Shown here piece by piece: positions 9,254-16,571 of a stretch of 64,000 bases of DNA. Source of the stretch: Marinobacterium rhizophilum (GTDB lineage: Bacteria; Pseudomonadota; Gammaproteobacteria; Pseudomonadales; Balneatricaceae); contig NZ_CP073347.1 in the NCBI RefSeq assembly GCF_024397915.1, positions 4,030,001-4,094,000 of the forward strand. Direction: 5' to 3'. Below the pieces are notes generated by a model. That model saw only the letters and a program-made list of their open reading frames with translations. It was not told where the DNA came from and ran no database searches. The first letter of the stretch is position 1, and the number at the start of each line of letters is the position of its first letter. Both the position numbers and the translations under genes were made by a program.

Positions 9254-9281
9254 GAGCAAGGAGCAAGGAGCAAGGGGCAAG
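9254..9281 (+). repeat. Heptanucleotide tandem repeat (GAGCAAG)n
   Basis: Three GAGCAAG units and one GGGCAAG unit in tandem, with a further GAGCAAG at 9243 overlapping the ETF-QO stop. The reverse complement (CTTGCCC) forms the tract at 43594-43628. It separates the gene end from the 80-bp tandem array. Confidence 0.85.
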
Positions 9282-9290
9282 AAAGCCTCA

Positions 9291-9657
9291 ATCTGGATGG
9301 TTCCGGAAGGGGGCGCTACCCGAACGCAAGCTTGGTGATCAAGGAACTCCACCAGGGGCTGCAAAATATCACCCGGGTGGTTCCGGAAGCGGGAGCTACC
9401 CGAACGCAAGCTTGTTGATCAAGGAACTCCACCAGGGACTGCAAAATATCACCCGGGTGGTTCCGGAAGGGGGCGCTACCCGAACACAAGCTTGGTGATC
9501 AAGGAACTCCACCAGGGACTGCAAAATATCACCCGGGTGGTTCCGGAAAGGGGCGTTACCCGAACACGAGCCTGATGGTCAGGGAGTCCCAGGTGCTGCA
9601 AAACATCACCTGGGGGCACTTCAGAAGGGGGCGGGGGCCTAACTACCCGAATATGTA
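9291..9657 (+). repeat. 80-bp tandem array derived from the ETF-QO gene 3' end
   Basis: The block tggttccggaag recurs at an exact 80-base spacing (anchor positions 9295, 9375, 9455, 9535) with a diverged fifth copy anchored near 9612. Each unit matches the last part of the ETF-QO gene: atcaagga, then caaaatatcac for cagaacatcac, then the VVPEGG-coding stretch, then tacccgaac for tatccgaac. The last copy keeps the exact tail GPNYPNM followed by TAA (9655-9657). Because 80 is not a multiple of three, the array cannot be one coding extension. It lies between ETF-QO and proX. Confidence 0.9.
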
Positions 9658-9710
9658 AGCCTTGATAAATGCATGAATATCGTCAATCCAACATTAGAAA
9701 GGAAAGTGAT

Positions 9711-10664
9711 ATGAAATCAGCAAAGGCATTTGGCGCCGCAGCGGCGTTTTGTTTAACCGGTGGCCTGGCGCAAGCCGCAGACGTGGTTCTGGGCGTTCCC
9801 AGCTGGCCTTCGGCCGCTGCCACGGCTCATATTCTAAAGGTGGTGATGGAGGACAACCTGGGATTGGATGTGTCCATGCAAAGCGGCTCTAATGCGGTTA
9901 TTTGGGAAGCGATGGACCGGGGATCCATGCACGTACACCCGGAAGTCTGGCTGCCCAATCAGAGCAATCTGCATGACAAGTATGTCAAGACCAACGGTAC
10001 CGTGCTGCAAAACCCCAATGGTGTTACGGCATCACAGGGGATCTGCGTCACCAAGGAAATCTCGGAAAAACATAACATAACATCCATTTTTGACCTGACA
10101 GACCCGGACAAGTCGGTACTTTTCGACGCCGATGGTGATGGCGTGGGCGATATGTGGATCGGTGAACCTGGCGCAGCCTCGACGACGATAGAGACGATCA
10201 AGGCCAAAAGCTACGGTTATGACGAAACCATGACGCAGGTCGTTATGGATATGCCACTCAACTGGGCGGCGCTCGATGCCGCGGTTAAAGCAGACAAGCC
10301 CTATGCGTTCTTCTGCTACAAGCCGCACCATGTGTTTAATTTGTACGACCTGGTAATGCTCGAAGAGCCGCCACATAACGCGGATACCTGGAAGGTAGTG
10401 CAACCCACCGATGATCCCGATTGGCTGGCGAACTCCAATGCCGATAGTGCCTGGGACACGGCCTATCTGTACGTGCACTACGCCAAGTCTCTGGAACAGG
10501 ATCAGCCTGAAGCTGCGATGCTTCTGAAAAACTTCAAACTCAACGCCGACCTGGTTGGTGAGTTGAGTTACCACGTGGTGGTCGAGAAGAAAGATCCTGC
10601 TGTCGTTGCCAAAGAGTGGGTTCAAGAGCACAGCAGCCTGGTTGAGTCCTGGCTGGGCCAATAG
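9711..10664 (+). CDS. proX: Glycine betaine/proline ABC transporter substrate-binding protein
   Basis: 317 residues with a signal peptide (MKSAKAFGAAAAF, cleavage after LAQA near residue 22). The mature part is an OpuAC-type type II binding protein, VVLGVPSWPSAAATAHILKV, with several Trp residues (for example SWP, IWEAMDRG, VWLP) of the kind that form aromatic boxes for quaternary ammonium groups. It acts in the periplasm and feeds the permease and ATPase encoded by the next two genes. The start is the ATG at 9711 behind aaaggaaag. Its position between ETF-QO and gbcA makes betaine or a related methylated amine the likely ligand; choline, carnitine or proline betaine remain possible. Confidence 0.88.
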   Translation: MKSAKAFGAAAAFCLTGGLAQAADVVLGVPSWPSAAATAHILKVVMEDNLGLDVSMQSGSNAVIWEAMDRGSMHVHPEVWLPNQSNLHDKYVKTNGTVLQNPNGVTASQGICVTKEISEKHNITSIFDLTDPDKSVLFDADGDGVGDMWIGEPGAASTTIETIKAKSYGYDETMTQVVMDMPLNWAALDAAVKADKPYAFFCYKPHHVFNLYDLVMLEEPPHNADTWKVVQPTDDPDWLANSNADSAWDTAYLYVHYAKSLEQDQPEAAMLLKNFKLNADLVGELSYHVVVEKKDPAVVAKEWVQEHSSLVESWLGQ

Positions 10665-10806
10665 TCCGGTTCCGTTAGAGCATAGTCTGATAGACATCGG
10701 GTCATGAAGCGAATGGCTTCAGAAATCGATTCTGGAGTCATTCGCTGTACCTCAACCCAATCAGATGCCTGCAACGACACCAATACGAGTAGTGAGGGAA
10801 CCCATC

Positions 10807-11853
10807 GTGAGTGCGAATGTCATTCAGCTAGAAAACGTGTGGAAAATTTTTGGAAAGAATTCCGATCAGGCGATGAAGGCGGTCGTTGAGGAGGGGCTGG
10901 ACAAGGCTGCCGTTCTGGAACGTTTTTCTTGTGTGGTGGGGATCGCGAATGTCTCGTTTACGGTGCCTCGCGGCGAGATCTTTTGCATCATGGGGCTGTC
11001 CGGCAGCGGGAAATCTACGCTGATTCGGCACCTTAATCGCCTCATCGAACCCACCGCCGGCAATATAAATGTCCTTGGGCGGGATATGTCTGCCCTGTCC
11101 CACAATGAGCTGCGGGATGTCCGTGCCAAACATATCGGCATGGTGTTCCAGCACATGGCGCTGCTGCCGCATCGCACGGTGCTGGACAACGTCGCCTTTC
11201 CGCTGGAAGTACAGGGCGTTCCCAAGAAGAAGCGCTGGGAAACCTCCCAGCATGCCCTGTCACTGGTGAACCTCGGTGGTTATGAAGACCGCCTGCCCAG
11301 TGAGCTTTCGGGTGGCATGCAACAGCGTGTCGGCCTGGCCCGGGCGCTGGCCAGTGATCCCGAAGTGCTGCTGATGGACGAACCCTTCAGCGCGCTCGAT
11401 CCGCTCATTCGGCGCGAGCTGCAGAATCAGTTTGTGACGCTGACCAAGACGCTGCAGAAAACCACCATCTTTATTACTCATGATCTTGATGAAGCGATCC
11501 GCATCGGCGATCGCATCGCGATCATGAAGGACGGGCACCTGATTCAGGTCGGCACACCAGAGGAGATCGTGATGCATCCGGCAGACGATTATGTGGCTGA
11601 TTTTGTCAAAGACATCTCCAACCTGAAGCTGGTCTGTGCCCACTCGATCATGCAGGAAATCAACAGTGAAACGGTACCTGCCGGCATGAATCTGGAGGAT
11701 GCTCCGCGGGTGGGTGAAAACACCAATCTTGATCAGCTGATCGATATTGCCGTCACCTCGGATCTGCCAATCATAATCACCGATGCAGCGGGAGCGGATA
11801 TCGGCATCGTCAGCAAAAATATTCTGCTGCAGGGCATCAAGGGGGAAGAGTAA
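10807..11853 (+). CDS. proV: Glycine betaine/proline ABC transporter ATP-binding protein
   Basis: 348 residues from the GTG at 10807, which has a gaggga ribosome site and yields the family start VIQLENVWKIFGK. It shows Walker A GLSGSGKST, signature LSGGMQQRVGLARAL, Walker B VLLMDEPFSALD and switch His THD, with the ProV/OpuAA-type N-terminal helix before the ATPase core. The C-terminal CBS region is short (about residues 240-348). It powers betaine import together with the permease gene that starts 2 bases after its stop. The upstream gap to proX (about 140 bases) contains nothing else recognisable. Confidence 0.92.
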   Translation: MSANVIQLENVWKIFGKNSDQAMKAVVEEGLDKAAVLERFSCVVGIANVSFTVPRGEIFCIMGLSGSGKSTLIRHLNRLIEPTAGNINVLGRDMSALSHNELRDVRAKHIGMVFQHMALLPHRTVLDNVAFPLEVQGVPKKKRWETSQHALSLVNLGGYEDRLPSELSGGMQQRVGLARALASDPEVLLMDEPFSALDPLIRRELQNQFVTLTKTLQKTTIFITHDLDEAIRIGDRIAIMKDGHLIQVGTPEEIVMHPADDYVADFVKDISNLKLVCAHSIMQEINSETVPAGMNLEDAPRVGENTNLDQLIDIAVTSDLPIIITDAAGADIGIVSKNILLQGIKGEE

Positions 11854-11854
11854 T

Positions 11855-13372
11855 ATGAATGCCAGCAATCAATCCTCGGAGCTGATAGAACAACCCAAGT
11901 CCGTTCATCGTTTTACCGAACGCCAGGGTGACTATTACAGCAAACAGTTCGAAAAGATCCAGTCCAGCAATCGCATCACCTTCTCATTTAATCCCTACGC
12001 TGCGTTACTGGGGCCGCTCTGGGCCTCGGCGCGTAACGTCTGGGGGTTCTTTTGGATGAGTACCGTCGCCACGCTGTTTGCGCTGGTCCAGTTGGGGCGG
12101 GGGTTATGGGGTGAACTGGGGGCGGACAGTCTGGCGCGGGCGCAACGCCTGAGCGAAAAGTCGCAGGAGATGGCCGCCAAGGCCCAGGCTGCCATAGAAT
12201 CCGGGTCCTCGAGTGCCGAGGTTCTGCAGCGTAACGCCGATAACCTGCAGCGGGCTGCAGAGAACGCCCTGCTTGCCGCTGAGGCGGCGGTTTCCGGAGC
12301 GAACCAGCTGATACTCCTGGGCACGCTGGCCCTGCTGGCTACCATGCTGATCCAGGGTTTCGTGGCCAATATCCTTTATGAACAGAAATACTGCCGCTGG
12401 CGCGGGGGGCGTAGTGAAGCAAGCGGTTTCAGCCTGGCGAACCTGCTCTTCGGCGCCCTGATGCTGGTCGTGATGTTTCCGCTGACACTGTACCGTTTTA
12501 CGGCGGCCAAGCCGGAGGCGTGGCTGACGGAGTTTCCCACCGACAAATCAATTTTCAACGGAGCCGCCAGCTGGCTGGACGCAGGCTTTGACAGCATCGC
12601 CTCAAGGGGAGCCGGTTTTTTTGATGGTATTACCAGCGGCATACGCATGTTGCTCGATGGCCTGGAAGTGGTGCTGGTCGATACGCCCTGGCCGGTAACG
12701 GCGATGGTGATACTGGTGATGGCCTGGCGTGTGGCCGGCCCGCGGGTGGCCATCTTCACGCTTGCGGCGCTGGCTTACCTCGCGTTTCTGGGGTACTGGG
12801 AGAAAAGCATGGCAACGGTTGCGCTGCTGGGCGCTGCGGCCACCCTGTGTGTGGTGATCGGCGTGCCGCTGGGGATCCTGTGCGCGAAGAGCCCCTCGAC
12901 CTACGCGTTTGCTCGACCGGTGCTGGACTTTATGCAGACCATGCCGGCGTTTGTCTATCTGATTCCGATCATCGCGTTTTTTGGCACCGGCAAGCCGCCG
13001 GGTATCCTGGCCACGATCATTTTCGGCATGCCGCCGGTCGTGCGACTGACGGCACTGGGCATCAAGCAAGTCCCACCCACGATAGTGGAAGCAGCGCTGG
13101 CTTTTGGCTGTACCCGGCGCAAGCTGCTGCTGGATGTGGAAATTCCCCTGGCTTTGCCCAACATCATGACTGGCGTCAACCAGACTATCCTGATGTGCCT
13201 GTCGATGGTGGTTATCGCCTCGCTGATCGGTGCTGAAGGCCTCGGTACTGACGTGCTGCAGGCATTGCAGTTCGCGGCGAAAGGACAGGGACTGCTGGCC
13301 GGTTTGGCCATCCTGCTCTGCGCCATGATTATTGACCGGATCGTCCAGGGGCGGTTTAAACGGGAGGACTAA
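11855..13372 (+). CDS. proW: Betaine ABC transporter permease with unusual long N-terminal extension
   Basis: 505 residues. The C-terminal 200 residues are a typical ProW membrane domain (GVPLGILCAKSP, DFMQTMPAFVYLIPIIAFFG, EAALAFGCTRRKLLLDVEIP as the EAA loop). Ahead of it is an extension of about 250 residues: a hydrophobic segment after SFNPYAALLGPLWASARNVW that resembles DUF2628-type small membrane domains, an Ala/Glu/Gln-rich stretch at about 100-150 (SEKSQEMAAKAQAAIE) likely to form a coiled coil, and further membrane spans. Classical ProW has a much shorter N-terminal part. The start is the ATG at 11855, two bases after the proV stop. Its role with ProX and ProV is secure; the function of the extension is unknown. 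Confidence 0.87.
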   Translation: MNASNQSSELIEQPKSVHRFTERQGDYYSKQFEKIQSSNRITFSFNPYAALLGPLWASARNVWGFFWMSTVATLFALVQLGRGLWGELGADSLARAQRLSEKSQEMAAKAQAAIESGSSSAEVLQRNADNLQRAAENALLAAEAAVSGANQLILLGTLALLATMLIQGFVANILYEQKYCRWRGGRSEASGFSLANLLFGALMLVVMFPLTLYRFTAAKPEAWLTEFPTDKSIFNGAASWLDAGFDSIASRGAGFFDGITSGIRMLLDGLEVVLVDTPWPVTAMVILVMAWRVAGPRVAIFTLAALAYLAFLGYWEKSMATVALLGAAATLCVVIGVPLGILCAKSPSTYAFARPVLDFMQTMPAFVYLIPIIAFFGTGKPPGILATIIFGMPPVVRLTALGIKQVPPTIVEAALAFGCTRRKLLLDVEIPLALPNIMTGVNQTILMCLSMVVIASLIGAEGLGTDVLQALQFAAKGQGLLAGLAILLCAMIIDRIVQGRFKRED

Positions 13373-13520
13373 TAAAATTATCAACCCGGCGGTGAAACAG
13401 TTCGTCCTGGCCTGTTTCATTGTCACCCTTGAAAATCGTGCGAAGTTGTTTGAAATCCATCGATTTTCAGGGCCATGGATGGCCTGTGTGCAAAAAAGCA
13501 GGAGCATTTTTTGTCAAGGA

Positions 13521-13547
13521 CTCGCATTGGCCGTTGGCCAATGCGAG
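13521..13547. other. Perfect 12-bp hairpin downstream of proW
   Basis: Arms ctcgcattggcc and ggccaatgcgag pair perfectly around a 3-base loop. It contains the same cgcattggcc core found in the interspersed element at 13732-13916. The surrounding stretch 13380-13560 also has aacccggcgg and paired gaaacag/ctgtttc, so it may be a degenerate, inverted copy of that element. The remainder of the 597-base spacer before gbcA shows no gene. Confidence 0.6.
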
Positions 13548-13731
13548 TACTGCGTTTTGGAGACTGATAGTCTCAGTTGTTGACTGTTCGAGTTTGAAGG
13601 TACGCATGGAAAAAGGCGCCGTCTGTGTGAATCAGGAACAGTGCCAATTTTACCGTTGCGGGCTGCGTGGTTACAGGCTTTATAGGTATTGGCGGGATTT
13701 TAAGTCACGGAATTAGATAGGGTTTTGTGCT

Positions 13732-13916
13732 TATTAACCTGGCTGGAAAATAGGTTACCTCCCTATTTGCCAGTCACCCCACATACTCTCTAGCGCAAAG
13801 AATGGGCGCAAGTGCGTGGACGTGCTGGACTCTCTCATGTAGATAGATGGGGTTCGCATTGGCCTGCGGCCAATGATGAAACATTCCTGTTTCATGTATT
13901 AACCCGCCGGGTTAAT
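13732..13916 (+). repeat. Interspersed multi-hairpin repeat, copy A
   Basis: About 185 bases, with related copies at 40864-41047 (same strand) and 30501-30701 (opposite strand). Shared blocks in order: TATTAACC-GGC end, a variant of ATAGG...CCTAT, a block ending GGCGCAAGTGCGTGGACGTG, GGGGTTCGCATTGG, GGCC-loop-GGCCAATG, TGAAACA-loop-TGTTTCA, and TATTAACCCGCCGGGTTAAT. The ends are imperfect inverted repeats. It lies between proW and gbcA and could be a MITE-like mobile element or a structured transcript boundary. Confidence 0.85.
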
Positions 13917-13933
13917 AATTGAATTTCAATTGG

Positions 13934-13947
13934 ATTTCAATTGAAAT
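13934..13947. promoter_or_regulatory. Perfect palindrome before gbcA
   Basis: ATTTCAATTGAAAT is a 14-bp perfect palindrome, preceded by a partial copy (tttcaattgg, 13924-13933). It ends 22 bases before the gbcA ATG and next to its ribosome site ggaggcgg. It may be an operator. The responsible regulator is not evident; AraC-type GbdR sites known from Pseudomonas are direct repeats and do not look like this. Confidence 0.45.
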
Positions 13948-13969
13948 TTCCATCAGCAATGGAGGCGGT

Positions 13970-15181
13970 ATGAAGTTTTCAGCAGCTGTTTTAGAAAGTC
14001 TAAAGGCGCGCAAACCAGGTTACAGCCTGTCGCAACAGTTCTATACAGACCCCGAACTATTCGATCTGGAAATGGAACTTATCTTTGCTCAAACCTGGCT
14101 GGCGATCGGGCACGTATGTGAGGTACCCAAGGCGGGGGATTACGTTACGGTCAATGTTGGTAAAGACTCGTTGCTGATTGTGCGTAACAACGAAGGGGGT
14201 ATCAGCGCTTTCTTCAATACCTGTCGTCACCGTGGCTCGGTACTTTGTACCAAGGCCAGTGGCAGCACTCCAAAAATTGTATGTCCCTACCACCAGTGGA
14301 CATATGAACTTGACGGTCAGCTGATTTTTGCGCGTGAGATGGGCAGTGATTTTGACAAGGCCGATTTTCCGCTGAATAAGGTAAACGTTGAGGTGGCGGG
14401 CGGCACAATCTACGTCTGTCTCAGTGACAATCCACCGGATTTCAGTGACTACGCCAGAACAATTGAGCCCTATATAGCGCCCCATGGCATGGAGGACTTG
14501 AAAGTCGCTGCGGAAATCTCGATTGTAGAGCAGGGTAACTGGAAGCTGGTCTGGGAAAATAATCGCGAGTGCTATCACTGCCAGGCCGGGCACCCCTCTC
14601 TTTTACGCAGCCTGCCAGAAAGTGATGATCCGAATGACCCGGTCACCACGCCTGATGCCAAAGCGCATATGGAGAAGGCTTTTTCCGACTGGGAGCACAA
14701 AGACCTGCCCTACCGTGCGGTAAACAAAAACGGTTGGCGCATTGCTCGCATGCCCCTTGTGAAAGGTGCGGTATCCATGACCATGGATGGCCAGCCGGCT
14801 GTGAAGAACCATCGACTGGGTACCCTCCCAGATGTTGATGTAGGCACCTTGCGCAACCTTCATTTGCCGAACGTCTGGCTCCATTATCAGGCAGATCATT
14901 GTATTTCCTTCCGGGTGCTGCCGATAAGCCCCCAGGAAACGCAATTGACCTGCAAGTGGATGGTGCCGAAGGATGCGGTAGAGGGCATCGACTACGATGT
15001 AGAAACCTTGACCAAAGTCTGGCGTGATACGAATGATGAAGATCGAAGCTTTGTTGAGCGCAACCAGCTGGGAATAAATACACGTGCCTACAAGCCTGGC
15101 CCTTATTCACCGACTGCAGAGTTTGGGGTGAAAGCTTTTGTTGATTGGTATACAGACCGCATGATTGAAAAACTTAGCTAA
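13970..15181 (+). CDS. gbcA: Glycine betaine monooxygenase, Rieske oxygenase subunit
   Basis: 403 residues. Rieske [2Fe-2S] ligands are C85-R-H87 and C105-P-Y-H108, and the mononuclear iron site shows ENNRECYHCQAGHP (His203 and His208). Similarity to Pseudomonas GbcA runs along the whole length, including NNRECYHC, SMTMDGQPA and the C-terminal GINTRAYKPGPYS followed by FVDWY. GbcA with its reductase removes one methyl group from glycine betaine, giving dimethylglycine and formaldehyde. The start at 13970 has the ribosome site ggaggcgg. The next gene encodes the matching reductase. Stachydrine and carnitine oxygenases are relatives, but the neighbourhood favours betaine. Confidence 0.92.
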   Translation: MKFSAAVLESLKARKPGYSLSQQFYTDPELFDLEMELIFAQTWLAIGHVCEVPKAGDYVTVNVGKDSLLIVRNNEGGISAFFNTCRHRGSVLCTKASGSTPKIVCPYHQWTYELDGQLIFAREMGSDFDKADFPLNKVNVEVAGGTIYVCLSDNPPDFSDYARTIEPYIAPHGMEDLKVAAEISIVEQGNWKLVWENNRECYHCQAGHPSLLRSLPESDDPNDPVTTPDAKAHMEKAFSDWEHKDLPYRAVNKNGWRIARMPLVKGAVSMTMDGQPAVKNHRLGTLPDVDVGTLRNLHLPNVWLHYQADHCISFRVLPISPQETQLTCKWMVPKDAVEGIDYDVETLTKVWRDTNDEDRSFVERNQLGINTRAYKPGPYSPTAEFGVKAFVDWYTDRMIEKLS

Positions 15182-15188
15182 GCACTGA

Positions 15189-15223
15189 GAAAATCTGCTG
15201 TAAATTTTTTGCGGCAGATTTTC
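15189..15223. terminator. Hairpin between gbcA and gbcB
   Basis: Arms gaaaatctgc (15189-15198) and gcagattttc (15214-15223) form a perfect 10-bp stem eight bases after the gbcA stop. No clean U-tract follows, so it may reduce rather than stop transcription into gbcB, or protect the gbcA mRNA end. Confidence 0.6.
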
Positions 15224-15272
15224 CCGTGGATAGTTTTTTACTTTGAGGCTCTGATTATAGAGGTGTAATGTT

Positions 15273-16361
15273 ATGCGTTCATCGGACCTGGCTAAACTGA
15301 AAGATGTTCCGTTTTACTGGAATGATGAGCAGCGTTTAGAGTGTGTCATGGTGATGCCGGAAACTCGTAACGCCAAGACCTTCTTCTTCAAAGTTGATGA
15401 TGATCAGTTATTCAACTATGAGCCTGGGCAGTTCATAACAATCGAAGTACCCACTGAAAATGGTATTCTGCACCGTTCGTACACGCTTTCGACTACCCCT
15501 TCCAGGCCGCTCTCCATTGGCATTACCGTAAAGCGTCAAGAGGATGGGCAGGGGGGCAGTGCCTGGCTGCTGGATAACCTCAAGTTGGGCGATAGTATAA
15601 AGGCATATGGGCCCTCAGGTGTTTTTTCCTGTCGTAGTCACCCGGCCAAAAAATACTTGTTTATTTCAGCGGGCTCGGGGATCACCCCAATGATCTCAAT
15701 GCTGCGCTGGCTTTATGATTATAGTGTGCATACCGATATTACTTTCATTCATTGTGCAGCGAGACCATCGGAAATACTTTTCCGTGATGAAGTTGAACAT
15801 ATGTCCAAGCGGGATCCGGATATCAAGGTCAGCTGGATTGTCAAAGATACAGACCGGTATGATGTTTGGACAGGATTCCAGGGACGTTTTAACCAGATTA
15901 TGCTGGAGCTGATAGCACCTGACTTTGCTTCGCGTGAAATATTCTGTTGCGGTTCCGAAGGTTTCATGCAGAGTGTTCGTGACATTCTTCACGCTGAAGA
16001 ATTTGACATGGCGCAATATCACGAGGAAAGCTTCGGAGCGCCTATTTATACGCAGGCAGACACACCGGAGCACGATGACGTTGTCCCGGCGGATGATGTC
16101 GAGGCGGCAATCCATTTCAATAGTTTGAACACAGAGGTTGCCTGCAAGCAGACAGATACCTTGCTTTCAGTAGCAAAGGAGGTGGGCATCGTTATTCCCT
16201 CGGCATGCATGTTTGGTGTATGTGGAAGCTGCAAAATCAAAAAAACCTCTGGTGAAGTGCATATGATTCATAATGGTGGCATTTCCGATGCGGAAGTCGA
16301 GTCCGGATATGTACTGGCCTGTTGCTCGCGTGCAATTGGCCGGGTGGTGCTGGAGGTTTAG
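15273..16361 (+). CDS. gbcB: Glycine betaine monooxygenase, ferredoxin reductase subunit
   Basis: 362 residues. An N-terminal FAD-binding domain (HRSYTLSTTP), an NAD-binding domain (ISAGSGITPMISMLRWL), and a C-terminal plant-type [2Fe-2S] ferredoxin domain with CMFGVCGSCK plus a later Cys (VLACC). This order is that of GbcB and related Rieske-oxygenase reductases. It passes electrons from NAD(P)H to GbcA in the cytoplasm. It lies 91 bases after gbcA on the same strand, separated by the hairpin at 15189-15223. The partner assignment rests on adjacency and the conserved pair layout. Confidence 0.92.
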   Translation: MRSSDLAKLKDVPFYWNDEQRLECVMVMPETRNAKTFFFKVDDDQLFNYEPGQFITIEVPTENGILHRSYTLSTTPSRPLSIGITVKRQEDGQGGSAWLLDNLKLGDSIKAYGPSGVFSCRSHPAKKYLFISAGSGITPMISMLRWLYDYSVHTDITFIHCAARPSEILFRDEVEHMSKRDPDIKVSWIVKDTDRYDVWTGFQGRFNQIMLELIAPDFASREIFCCGSEGFMQSVRDILHAEEFDMAQYHEESFGAPIYTQADTPEHDDVVPADDVEAAIHFNSLNTEVACKQTDTLLSVAKEVGIVIPSACMFGVCGSCKIKKTSGEVHMIHNGGISDAEVESGYVLACCSRAIGRVVLEV

Positions 16362-16439
16362 AATTTAATTTATTCCCCCGAAAAATGCCGTCTGTTGCTG
16401 CAGTCGATGCTCGGTTATTGCTGTACAGGCTGTAAAACG

Positions 16440-16532
16440 AACAGGATCACACGGCAATTTTGAGCGTCAAATTGCCGTTATCAACGCGAATGCGGCCGGC
16501 GGGCAAGATGTTAGCGGCGTTCGGATCCTGTT
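16440..16532. terminator. Nested hairpins after gbcB
   Basis: An inner perfect stem, acggcaattt (16451-16460) with aaattgccgt (16469-16478), is enclosed by aacaggatc (16440-16448) and gatcctgtt (16524-16532), followed by a run of T. It likely ends the gbcAB transcript before the molybdoenzyme gene. The 210-base spacer holds nothing else recognisable. Confidence 0.55.
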
Positions 16533-16571
16533 TTTCAGGGTCGACCAATTAACTACAGCAGGGAATCGACA

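Noticed and set aside
9241..9498. Small open frame through the tandem array
   Set aside because: The 80-base period changes frame at each unit; it only reads repeated ETF-QO tail fragments.
9291..9657. CRISPR array
   Set aside because: The repeats are contiguous 80-bp units without unique spacers, and no cas genes are present.
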